Positions 1-4,957 of a stretch of DNA of 5,967 bases are shown in pieces. The notes under the pieces are model-generated. The model was given only the letters and a program-made list of their open reading frames with translations, searched no databases and was not told the DNA's origin. Position numbers and translations under genes: made by a program. Source of the DNA: Pseudomonadota bacterium (GTDB lineage: Bacteria; Pseudomonadota; Gammaproteobacteria; Burkholderiales; Thiobacillaceae); contig JAKACL010000187.1 in NCBI GenBank assembly GCA_021821425.1, forward strand, positions 1 through 5,967, written 5' to 3'. The stretch's first letter is position 1; every line of letters starts with the position of its first letter.

Positions 1-1005
1 CACGGCATTTTGATCAAGGACGCCGAAGCGCTGGAACTGGCGCACCGCATCCAGACCGTGGTGTTCGACAAGACCGGCACCCTCACCGACGGCACGCCGC
101 ACGTCGCCGCCTGCGTGGCCGCAAACGGCCACGACCGCAATGAAGTGCTGGCGCTCGCTGCCGGCCTGCAGGCCGGCAGCGCGCACCCGCTGGCGCGCGC
201 CGTGCTCGCCGAAACGGCCGCGGACGGGATCGCGCCGCGGGAGGCGCACGCGCAGCAGGCGCTGCCGGGACGCGGGATTTCCGGCGAGGCCGGCGGTGAA
301 ACCTGGTGGCTCGGCAACCGCCGCCTGATGCAGGAGAACGGCGTCGACACCGCCGCGCTCGACGCCGCAGCGAATGAACAGGAAGCCGCCGGCCGCAGCG
401 TGTCCTGGCTGGCGCGCGCAGCGGATCGCCACGTGCTCGGCCTGCTGGCCTTTGGCGATGCGATCAAGCCGAGCGCGGCGCGCGCGGTGGCCGGGCTGAA
501 AGCGCTCGGTATCACCACCGTGATGCTGTCGGGCGACAACCGCGGCGCGGCCGGTGCAGCGGCCGCCACGCTCGGTATCGACCAGGTGCTCGCCGAAGTG
601 CTGCCGGCCGACAAGGCCACGCACGTCGGCGCGCTCAGGGCCGAGGGCCGCACGGTGGCGATGGTCGGCGACGGCATCAACGATGCGCCGGCGCTGGCCG
701 CCGCCGACGTCGGTATCGCGATGAGCAGCGGCAGCGACGTCGCGATGCACACCGCCGGCATCACGCTGATGCGCGGCGATCCGGCGCTGGTCGCCGACGC
801 CATCGACATTTCCAAGCGCACCTACGCCAAGATCCGGCAGAACCTGTTCTGGGCCTTCATCTACAACGTGGTGGGGATACCGCTCGCGGCACTGGGATTC
901 CTCAACCCGGTGATCGCCGGCGCGGCGATGGCCTTCTCCAGCGTCAGCGTGGTGAGCAACGCGCTGCTGCTGAAGCGCTGGCGACCGACGGGAGACCGGC
1001 AATGA
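1..1005 (+). CDS. copA: Cu(+)-exporting P1B-type ATPase, C-terminal part (5' end outside window)
   Basis: This inner-membrane pump couples ATP hydrolysis to export of Cu(+) (or Ag(+)) from the cytoplasm. The frame is open from base 1, so the N-terminal metal-binding domains, TM1-6 and the CPC motif lie upstream; 334 residues are visible. In order: the DKTGT phosphorylation motif (Asp codon 67-69), the nucleotide-binding-domain His-Pro of SAHPLA (184-189), the GDGINDAP hinge (667-690), then two C-terminal membrane helices. The first carries Tyr-Asn (FIYNVVG) and the second Met-x-x-Ser-Ser (MAFSSVS). These are the TM7/TM8 signatures known for the P1B-1 copper subgroup, which is why Cu is preferred over Zn/Cd. 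The stop codon overlaps the cueR start (ATGA), implying co-transcription and translational coupling. The family call is near certain; copper specificity is very likely. Confidence 0.95.
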   Translation, partial: HGILIKDAEALELAHRIQTVVFDKTGTLTDGTPHVAACVAANGHDRNEVLALAAGLQAGSAHPLARAVLAETAADGIAPREAHAQQALPGRGISGEAGGETWWLGNRRLMQENGVDTAALDAAANEQEAAGRSVSWLARAADRHVLGLLAFGDAIKPSAARAVAGLKALGITTVMLSGDNRGAAGAAAATLGIDQVLAEVLPADKATHVGALRAEGRTVAMVGDGINDAPALAAADVGIAMSSGSDVAMHTAGITLMRGDPALVADAIDISKRTYAKIRQNLFWAFIYNVVGIPLAALGFLNPVIAGAAMAFSSVSVVSNALLLKRWRPTGDRQ

Positions 1006-1403
1006 ACATCGGCCAGGTGGCGCAAGTCAGCGGGGTGTCGGCCAAGATGATCAGGCATTACGAAAGCATCGGCCTGATTCGCGCAAGCAGCCGCACGCAG
1101 GCGGGCTACCGGCAGTACCAGGCGCGCGACGCGCATCTGCTGCGCTTCATCCGCCGCGCGCGCGATCTGGGCTTTTCGCTGGAGCAGATCCGGCAGCTGC
1201 TGTCGCTGTGGGACGATCCCGCGCGCGCCAGCGCCGACGTCAAGCGTCTGGCCGCCGCGCACATCGCCGACCTCGACGCGCGCATTGCCGCGCTGACGGA
1301 GATGCGCGCCACACTGGTGACGCTGGTACAGGCCTGCCATGGCGACCATCGTCCGGACTGCCCGATTCTGCAGGGGCTGGCCGCGCCGCTGTCAGCGCGC
1401 TGA
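1002..1403 (+). CDS. cueR: Copper-responsive MerR-family transcriptional regulator CueR
   Basis: 133 residues, the normal length for CueR. An N-terminal winged helix-turn-helix (MNIGQVAQVSGVSAKMIRHYE, residues 1-21, continuing to about 70) is followed by a long dimerisation helix (about 76-111) and a C-terminal metal loop. Cys112 and Cys120 occupy the positions of the two Cu(+) ligands of E. coli CueR, within ACHGDHRPDCPI. Ser77 is present where Zn/Hg-sensing relatives have Cys, the known mark of sensors for monovalent Cu/Ag/Au. By family knowledge it distorts promoters with a 19-20 bp spacer to activate copA when copper rises. The ATG overlaps the copA stop by 4 bp, so here the regulator is the downstream partner in the copA operon and would be co-induced with it, unlike the unlinked E. 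coli arrangement. Confidence 0.95.
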   Translation: MNIGQVAQVSGVSAKMIRHYESIGLIRASSRTQAGYRQYQARDAHLLRFIRRARDLGFSLEQIRQLLSLWDDPARASADVKRLAAAHIADLDARIAALTEMRATLVTLVQACHGDHRPDCPILQGLAAPLSAR

Positions 1404-1410
1404 AGCCGCG

Positions 1411-2076
1411 CTACTCGGGACGGTTTTCCAGGTCATACGCCACCTCGATCATCATCTCCACGCGCACCGGCTTGCCCCCCCGGTAGGCCGGCGAAAAACG
1501 CGCCGCGGCAAACGCCGCGCGCGCCGATTCCTCGAACAGGCCGGGCGGATCGGCGCCGATCACCTCGACGTCGCTGACGCGACCATCCGCTTCCAGCTTC
1601 AGGCGCAGGCGCACCGTGCCCGTCCGTGCCTCGCGCTCGGCCGCTTCCGGATAGCCCGGCACGATGTCATGCAGGGCGCGCGGCGGGACATCGACTTCGC
1701 GGGTGCTGTAGTAGGTGAGGTCGACCGGGCTGCTGATCGCAGCGGGCGATGCCGTGGGCGTCCCGGCCGGCGCGGGAACTTCCGCTTGCGTGACGGCAGG
1801 CGGCACGGCGGGTGGCGCGGCCTCGATGGCCGGCAGCGCCGTCTCGGTTTCGGCGGGCGCCAGCGTCGGTGCGGCCGCAACAGCCTGCGCGGGCGGGGCG
1901 GCCTCCACCTGTTCCAGCCGCGCCTCGATGACCGTTCCCCCGCCCTCCGGTGTTCCCGGCGACGCCACCTGCACCAGGGCAATCAACGCGGCATGCAGGC
2001 CGAACGAAATCCAGATGGCCGCCAGCGGACGCCTGAGTCCAGGGGGAATCGTCGGTTCGTCGAAGGGCGCGTTCAC
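1411..2076 (-). CDS. TonB-family energy transducer
   Basis: About 221 residues from the chosen GTG at 2076. TonB proteins span the inner membrane, take energy from ExbB/ExbD and pull on outer-membrane TonB-dependent receptors. Visible parts: a short cytoplasmic N-terminus; one membrane helix (about 18-37) containing Ser24-x-x-x-His28, matching the functional Ser/His spacing of the E. coli TonB helix; an Ala/Pro/Glu-rich periplasmic spacer (about 60-115); and a C-terminal TonB domain (about 138-214) beginning GYPEAAE and including GTVRLRLKLEADGRVSDVEV and FSPAYRGGKPVRVEM. An in-frame GTG at 2157 would add 27 residues, but it lies upstream of the best -10-like element and gives an atypically long N-terminus. 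From 2076 a GAGGG sits 11 nt upstream, a somewhat long spacing. No exbB/exbD or receptor gene is in the window. The stop is 7 bp from the convergent cueR stop. Confidence 0.85.
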   Translation of the reverse strand: MNAPFDEPTIPPGLRRPLAAIWISFGLHAALIALVQVASPGTPEGGGTVIEARLEQVEAAPPAQAVAAAPTLAPAETETALPAIEAAPPAVPPAVTQAEVPAPAGTPTASPAAISSPVDLTYYSTREVDVPPRALHDIVPGYPEAAEREARTGTVRLRLKLEADGRVSDVEVIGADPPGLFEESARAAFAAARFSPAYRGGKPVRVEMMIEVAYDLENRPE

Positions 2077-2129
2077 GCGTCGGGGGTCCCTCAAGCTTGC
2101 AAGCCGTCCGCCTTGCACAGCGGATGGGT

Positions 2130-2135
2130 ATTTTA
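2130..2135 (-). promoter_or_regulatory. Possible -10 element for the tonB-family gene
   Basis: On the minus strand this reads TAAAAT (5 of 6 to the sigma-70 -10 consensus), about 54 bp before the GTG at 2076. No convincing -35 hexamer lies 16-18 bp upstream. It supports the shorter tonB start, since the alternative start at 2157 would lie upstream of it. Confidence 0.25.
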
Positions 2136-2164
2136 TGGCCGTCAGGAAAACAGGCACATGGGCC

Positions 2165-2170
2165 TAAAAT
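2165..2170 (+). promoter_or_regulatory. Possible -10 element for the dienelactone hydrolase-like gene
   Basis: TAAAAT (5 of 6 to the -10 consensus) lies 30 bp before the ATG at 2201. The bases 16-18 bp upstream resemble TTGACA only poorly, so this is tentative. The 124-bp gap between the divergent tonB and hydrolase starts must hold both promoters. Confidence 0.25.
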
Positions 2171-2200
2171 GGGGGTCGCCCAAATTCCAGGAAACGCACC

Positions 2201-3001
2201 ATGAAACGACTCGCCATTGCGGGCGCAATCTTAGCATCGGCGGTGCTTGCGCCCACCATAACCCAGGCGGTTGAACTCCGCCGCACCGAGATCAAGGCCG
2301 CCGACGGCTCCCCGGTCCCGGTCGAAATCGCCACCCCGGCAGGCAAGGGCCCCTTCCCGCCTGTGCTGTTCATCCACGCCAAGCGCGGCTATGCGGGCGA
2401 CGAACAGGCCCACGTGCGCGAACTCGCCGAGCAGGGTTTTCTCGTCGTCGCGCCCGACTGGCAGAGCGGCCGCTTCATCGAACGCTGGCCTTCGGCACAC
2501 AATCCCGACACCGAGCTCGATGTGGAAGCCGGGCTGGATTATTTGAAATCGCTGCCCAACGTGTGCAAGGGCAAGGTCGGCATCGTCGGCCTGTCGCGTG
2601 GACCGTATTACGCGATCCGGCTCGCCGACAAGCGCGGCGGCGACCTCGCCGCCATCGTCAGCTACTACGGCCACATGCAGAACCCCAACGCGCCCGAGCC
2701 CGAGCAGTTGTTCAGCGTCGCACCCGAAATCGCCCGGATCACCACCCCCATCCTGTTCCTGATCGGCGAGCAGGACTACGAACTGCGCCGCACCAACGGC
2801 GGACGGGCGTTCTACGCCCTGCTGGAGCGCGGCGTGCCGGCGGAGTACCAGGTCTACCCGATCGCGCGACGCGCCTTCGACTTTCGCCCCGATCAGTGGC
2901 CGGAAGAAAAGATCGCCGCGCGGCATGCGCGCGAGCGGGCGAAGGCCTGGCTGATTCGGTGGATGAAGCTGACGCCGGATATGCGCTGCCCACGTTCCTG
3001 A
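2201..3001 (+). CDS. Secreted dienelactone hydrolase-like alpha/beta hydrolase with altered catalytic triad
   Basis: 266 residues, typical length plus a signal peptide. The N-terminus (MKRLAIAGAILASAVLAPTI, probable cleavage after TQA at residue 23) predicts periplasmic export. The mature part has the DLH layout: strand VLFIHAKRGYAG near residues 55-66, EQGFLVVAPDW (77-87), the nucleophile elbow Gly130-Leu-Ser132-Arg-Gly134, and the acid strand ILFLIGEQD with Asp192. The third triad member normally appears as a His before Ala/Gly-Phe (x-A-x-H-A/G-F). Here the segment is YPIARRAFDF, with Arg224 (codon CGC, 2870-2872) where His is expected. The protein may therefore be inactive, use another His, or bind rather than hydrolyse. 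ATG 2201 has AGGA 8 nt upstream. Substrate unknown: the DLH family acts on lactones and esters, and no aromatic-degradation genes are nearby. It stands alone, convergent with the next gene over a 35-bp gap. Confidence 0.85.
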   Translation: MKRLAIAGAILASAVLAPTITQAVELRRTEIKAADGSPVPVEIATPAGKGPFPPVLFIHAKRGYAGDEQAHVRELAEQGFLVVAPDWQSGRFIERWPSAHNPDTELDVEAGLDYLKSLPNVCKGKVGIVGLSRGPYYAIRLADKRGGDLAAIVSYYGHMQNPNAPEPEQLFSVAPEIARITTPILFLIGEQDYELRRTNGGRAFYALLERGVPAEYQVYPIARRAFDFRPDQWPEEKIAARHARERAKAWLIRWMKLTPDMRCPRS

Positions 3002-3036
3002 CCAGACGATCCGTGCCTTCTCGCTCGCCGACAAGC

Positions 3037-3801
3037 TCAGGCCATCCAGCCCCATTTCCGGAAAATGCGGGCCCCCTCGGGGGAAGCCAGAAAGTCCACG
3101 AATTGTTGGGCGGCGGGCTTGGTTTTCCCCTGCGTCGTGAGAACGACATTGGTGTCTCGATAAATGGCATAGTCGCGCTCGATTTTGACCACCTCCGCCA
3201 GATCGGGGTTGGCCACCTGCCATATGTTCCAGATGAGCCACGCGTCTATCCCGGCCTCGTCGATCCACTTCTGGCGAGCCTCTGCGCTGTTCTTTGCATA
3301 GGCCACAATGTTCTTGCGCAAACTTCTGACCGTCTCGATATTGCCTTTTCGACCCGCCATGTCTTCCCACACGCCCGTCTGGCCCGCGCCATTGACGACA
3401 AGAACCCTGACGCCGGGTCGGAGAATATCTTTAACGCCCGATATTTTCTTGGGATTTCCCGGACGCACAAGAATCGCGTAAGGCCGAAGATACAGCGGCA
3501 AGACCTCGGCTTCGTGAATGCGCCCCTCCATCGCAGCGACGAAATCGGTCGTCATGTGTTCCGATCCGCCGTAGATCACATCCGCATCCGACTTGGCCTT
3601 TTCGATCCATTCCGGCGTAGGGCCTGCGGTAACCATGACCTTGATTCCGGTTTTTTTCTCGAACGCGCTGGCGGCCTCCTTCATGGCTGGAGCGGGCCCC
3701 CCCGGGCCATACACATTCAGCATGTCCGTGGCATACGCAGCGCCCGCGATTCCGATCAATCCGATTAGCGCCATCATCATTGTCTGAATAAACGTCTTCA
3801 T
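3037..3801 (-). CDS. AcfC-like periplasmic solute-binding protein
   Basis: 254 residues from ATG 3801, which has GGAG 5 nt upstream. The signal peptide MKTFIQTMMMALIGLIGIAG ends with probable cleavage after AYA (residue 24), giving a periplasmic protein. The mature start LNVYGPGGPAPAMKEAASAF, then EKKTGIKVMVTAGPTPEWIEKAKSDADVIYGGSE and LPLYLRPYAILVRPGNPKKI, match my memory of the AcfC (accessory colonization factor) branch of ModA/sulfate-like binding proteins. The C-terminal FLASPEGARIFRKWGW is the usual end of that fold. The ligand is unknown; an oxyanion or small organic acid is possible by family resemblance only. No permease or ATPase gene is adjacent. The DNA is visibly less GC-rich than the flanking genes, suggesting separate acquisition. 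An upstream in-frame ATG at 3969 was not used: it would precede the signal peptide with a 56-residue extension unlike the family. Confidence 0.85.
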   Translation of the reverse strand: MKTFIQTMMMALIGLIGIAGAAYATDMLNVYGPGGPAPAMKEAASAFEKKTGIKVMVTAGPTPEWIEKAKSDADVIYGGSEHMTTDFVAAMEGRIHEAEVLPLYLRPYAILVRPGNPKKISGVKDILRPGVRVLVVNGAGQTGVWEDMAGRKGNIETVRSLRKNIVAYAKNSAEARQKWIDEAGIDAWLIWNIWQVANPDLAEVVKIERDYAIYRDTNVVLTTQGKTKPAAQQFVDFLASPEGARIFRKWGWMA

Positions 3802-3831
3802 AACGTCTCCATTTGTCTCTTTCAAGGATTC

Positions 3832-3849
3832 GGGTTGACCCATCAACCC
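3832..3849. repeat. 7-bp inverted repeat in the acfC-like gene leader
   Basis: Perfect arms GGGTTGA (3832-3838) and TCAACCC (3843-3849) separated by CCCA. It lies 31 bp before the acfC-like ATG, inside its predicted 5' untranslated region. It could be a dimeric repressor operator or an mRNA hairpin; the sequence alone does not decide. Confidence 0.5.
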
Positions 3850-3871
3850 AAAAGAAAGTTTTGAATGGAAA

Positions 3872-3894
3872 GGAACGCGACTGCATCGCGCTCC
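3872..3894 (-). repeat. GC-rich hairpin in the acfC-like gene leader
   Basis: In minus-strand RNA, GGAGCGCGA pairs with UCGCGUUCC (9 bp including one G-U) around a five-base UGCAG loop. It falls in the predicted leader of the acfC-like transcript, about 70 bp before the start codon. No clean U-run follows directly, so it is not called a terminator. Confidence 0.45.
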
Positions 3895-3930
3895 CGCGAA
3901 TGCCCCGTTTTGAGCCCGTTCCCTGCGGAA

Positions 3931-3947
3931 TGCACCACAACAGGACA
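3931..3947. promoter_or_regulatory. NtrC-like enhancer site upstream of nasT
   Basis: TGCACC followed by five bases and AGGACA: a perfect left half of the NtrC consensus TGCACC-N5-GGTGCA and a weak right half (3 of 6). Its centre is about 100 bp upstream of the predicted sigma-54 start of nasT, the usual distance for NtrC enhancers. Tentative because of the weak half-site. Confidence 0.35.
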
Positions 3948-3967
3948 CCCCCATCTGCATTCTGTAC

Positions 3968-3995
3968 ATTTTAAAAACACATAAGCATTTGATAA
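3968..3995 (-). promoter_or_regulatory. Probable sigma-70 promoter of the acfC-like gene
   Basis: On the minus strand, TTATCA (3995-3990, 4 of 6 to the -35) and TAAAAT (3973-3968, 5 of 6 to the -10) are 16 bp apart. Transcription would start near 3961, giving a leader of about 160 nt to the ATG at 3801. The -35 overlaps the IHF-like site, so IHF binding could affect this promoter. Confidence 0.4.
3982..3994 (-). promoter_or_regulatory. IHF-consensus binding site upstream of nasT
   Basis: The minus strand reads TATCAAATGCTTA, an exact match to the IHF consensus WATCAANNNNTTR. It sits at about -45 to -57 of the predicted sigma-54 start, between the NtrC-like site and the promoter. That is where IHF is known to bend DNA to bring an enhancer-bound activator to sigma-54 polymerase. 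Confidence 0.55.
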
Positions 3996-4012
3996 TTAAC
4001 CATTCCCGAAGC

Positions 4013-4028
4013 TGGCACGCCCCCTGCT
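4013..4028 (+). promoter_or_regulatory. Sigma-54 (-24/-12) promoter of nasT
   Basis: TGGCACGCCCCCTGCT matches TGGCACGNNNNTTGCW at every specified base except one T. The invariant GG (4014-4015) and GC (4026-4027) are 10 bp apart, as required. Transcription would start near 4039. An activator of the NtrC type is needed at all sigma-54 promoters, and an NtrC-like site and an IHF site lie upstream. Confidence 0.75.
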
Positions 4029-4089
4029 ATATCCTAAATGAGTATCCAAACCGCAAGGTCAGGTTGCTCAGGCAGTCTCCTCCGACTTG

Positions 4090-4117
4090 GCGGCCTCTCC
4101 GGAGGCCGCATTTTTTT
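4090..4117 (+). terminator. Intrinsic terminator inside the nasT leader (attenuator)
   Basis: GCGGCCTC (4090-4097) pairs perfectly with GAGGCCGC (4102-4109) around a 4-base loop, followed after one A by seven Ts (4111-4117). No plus-strand gene lies upstream between 3802 and here. Its only evident target is the transcript from the sigma-54 promoter at 4013, about 50 nt into the RNA and 27 bp before the nasT ATG. This placement marks it as a conditional leader terminator. Confidence 0.85.
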
Positions 4118-4143
4118 GAGGTCGGGTTAAACCTGATAAACCG

Positions 4144-4707
4144 ATGCGCGTATTGATTGTTGAAAATCAGCCCGAACGGCTGGCAATGCTGGTGCCCGCG
4201 CTGGAAGCGGCGGGCTGCGTGGTCGCGGCCACGCTCAATTCGGCGCGCAGCCTGGACGCGCAGATCCAGACCTTGCGGCCGGACGTGGTGATCATTGCGC
4301 AGGACTCGCCCGATCGCGACACGCTGGAGCACATCTGCGTGGCGAACCAGGATTGTCCGCGTCCGATCGTGATGTTCACCGGCGACGGCAGCGCCGAAGC
4401 GATCCGCGCGGCGACGCAGGCGGGCGTGACCTCCTACGTGGTGGACGGACTCGACCCGGCACGCATTCGCCCCATCCTCGACGTCGCGGTGTCGCGCTTC
4501 GAGGCCTTCCAGGCACTGCACGACCAGCTCGAGCAGACCCGCCTCGAACTCTCCGAGCGCAAACTGATCGACCAGGCCAAGGCGCAGTTGATCAAGCAGA
4601 CCGGCGCGTCCGAACCCGAGGTGTATCGCGAGATGCGACGCGCGGCGATGGACCGCGGACTGAAGCTCGCGGATATCGCGCGCCAGATCCTGCAGAAAAC
4701 CACCTGA
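4144..4707 (+). CDS. nasT: NasT-type ANTAR-domain transcription antiterminator
   Basis: 187 residues, standard NasT length. Residues 1-120 form a receiver-like domain (MRVLIVENQPERL, PDVVIIAQDSPDRDTLE, IVMFTGDG, GVTSYVVDGL). Residues 130-187 form a helical ANTAR RNA-binding domain (ELSERKLIDQAKAQLIKQTG, then EVYREMRRAAMDRGLKLADIARQIL). The position at the end of strand 3, where receivers carry the phospho-Asp, appears to be Ala52, and the acidic pocket is Glu7-Asn8. This fits the known NasT mode: control by the nitrate sensor NasS through protein binding, not phosphorylation. NasT binds paired hexaloop hairpins in nitrate-assimilation leaders and prevents termination. No nasS gene lies beside it here. 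There is no clear Shine-Dalgarno close to the ATG; the start is fixed by the first beta strand. A sigma-54 promoter and leader terminator precede it. Confidence 0.9.
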   Translation: MRVLIVENQPERLAMLVPALEAAGCVVAATLNSARSLDAQIQTLRPDVVIIAQDSPDRDTLEHICVANQDCPRPIVMFTGDGSAEAIRAATQAGVTSYVVDGLDPARIRPILDVAVSRFEAFQALHDQLEQTRLELSERKLIDQAKAQLIKQTGASEPEVYREMRRAAMDRGLKLADIARQILQKTT

Positions 4708-4714
4708 AGCATCC

Positions 4715-4731
4715 GTGTCCTGATTGGTGCG
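4715..4731. promoter_or_regulatory. NtrC-like site, distal, upstream of nrtA
   Basis: The right half GGTGCG (4726-4731) matches the consensus half GGTGCA at 5 of 6; the left half is poor (2 of 6). Centred near -141 of the predicted sigma-54 start. Its value rests on spacing with the proximal site, about 31 bp or three helical turns away. Confidence 0.3.
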
Positions 4732-4745
4732 CACGCGCCGAAACC

Positions 4746-4762
4746 CGCACCGCCCCAGGGCA
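4746..4762. promoter_or_regulatory. NtrC-like site, proximal, upstream of nrtA
   Basis: CGCACC-N5-AGGGCA matches the consensus halves TGCACC and GGTGCA at 5 of 6 and 4 of 6. Centred near -110 of the predicted start. The pair at about -110 and -141 resembles the known NtrC enhancer spacing at E. coli glnA (about -108 and -140). Confidence 0.35.
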
Positions 4763-4837
4763 CGACATCCTGCCCGATTGCAGGTCGCCCACGACGGGTT
4801 TCCCCAAACCCCTTGCAATACAAGGCTCTTTCAGAGC

Positions 4838-4853
4838 TGGCACAACGGTTGCT
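4838..4853 (+). promoter_or_regulatory. Sigma-54 (-24/-12) promoter of the nrtA-like gene
   Basis: TGGCAC, five bases, then TTGCT: an essentially perfect match to the -24/-12 consensus, with GG (4839-4840) and GC (4851-4852) 10 bp apart. Transcription would start near 4864, only about 5 nt before the first leader hairpin, so the hairpins would be the first RNA made. Confidence 0.8.
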
Positions 4854-4868
4854 TCACAGCCACTGAAC

Positions 4869-4912
4869 AGTCGCAATGATGTGACTTTCTTCAAGCGTGA
4901 CCGAACACCCTT
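4869..4912 (+). ncRNA. Two-hairpin ANTAR-binding leader motif (putative NasT target)
   Basis: Hairpin P1 (4869-4886): arms AGTCGC and GTGACT (6 bp, one G-U) around hexaloop AATGAT. Hairpin P2 (4893-4912): arms AAGCGTG and CACCCTT (6 bp with one C-C mismatch) around hexaloop ACCGAA. Both six-base loops have A at position 1 and G at position 4, the conserved features of the dual-hairpin RNA recognised by ANTAR proteins. The hairpins are 6 nt apart. The motif lies between a sigma-54 promoter and an intrinsic terminator, immediately downstream of a gene for an ANTAR protein. P2 ends 12 nt before the terminator stem, so it does not share bases with it. Confidence 0.75.
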
Positions 4913-4924
4913 TCGCAACTGGAC

Positions 4925-4957
4925 AAAGGCGTCCGCCCCCGAGGCGACGCCTTTTTT
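4925..4957 (+). terminator. Intrinsic terminator inside the nrtA leader (attenuator)
   Basis: AAAGGCGTC (4925-4933) pairs perfectly with GACGCCTTT (4946-4954). An inner GCC/GGC can extend the stem past a bulged C, leaving a CCCGA loop. Six Ts run at 4952-4957. It lies 15 bp before the GTG start and about 60 nt into the predicted transcript. Transcription of nrtA from its own promoter must pass it, which makes it the expected target of NasT antitermination. Confidence 0.85.

Larger units (their letters stand above)
3802..4143. other. Divergent intergenic regulatory region between acfC-like gene and nasT
   Basis: 342 bp without a credible coding frame. From left to right it holds the acfC-side leader with two inverted repeats (3832-3849 and 3872-3894), an NtrC-like site (3931-3947), an AT-rich block (about 3960-4000) containing a minus-strand sigma-70-like promoter and an IHF-consensus site, a sigma-54 promoter firing rightward (4013-4028), and the nasT leader with an intrinsic terminator (4090-4117). 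The elements are annotated separately. Confidence 0.7.

Noticed and set aside
1404..1410. Terminator between convergent cueR and tonB-family genes
   Set aside because: Only 7 bp separate the stop codons, and no stem followed by a T-run was seen across the junction.
2077..2157. Upstream GTG (2157) as the tonB-family start
   Set aside because: It would add 27 residues unlike other TonB N-termini and lies upstream of the best -10-like element. It is not fully excluded.
1339..2274. Plus-strand open frame antisense to the tonB-family gene
   Set aside because: Gly/Arg-rich translation mirrors the Ala/Pro-rich TonB spacer; no domain and no plausible start context.
2231..3370. Long minus-strand open frame antisense to the hydrolase gene
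   Set aside because: It overlaps the hydrolase and the 3' part of the acfC-like gene in another frame, has no recognisable domain, and both overlapped genes have clear family motifs.
2563..3768. Plus-strand open frame of about 400 codons across the hydrolase end and antisense to the acfC-like gene
   Set aside because: Arg/Ala/Pro-rich out-of-frame translation with no motif; the real genes explain the same DNA.
4039..4089. Canonical dual-hexaloop ANTAR motif in the nasT leader
   Set aside because: Every A-N-N-G hexaloop candidate closes with no more than two base pairs. The best hexaloop (ACTTGG, 4085-4090) has U at position 4, so no motif was annotated.
4726..4751. Inverted repeat GGTGCG/CGCACC as a terminator for nasT
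   Set aside because: The 14-base spacer is long, the stem is only 6 bp and no T-run follows. The arms are better explained as halves of NtrC-like sites.
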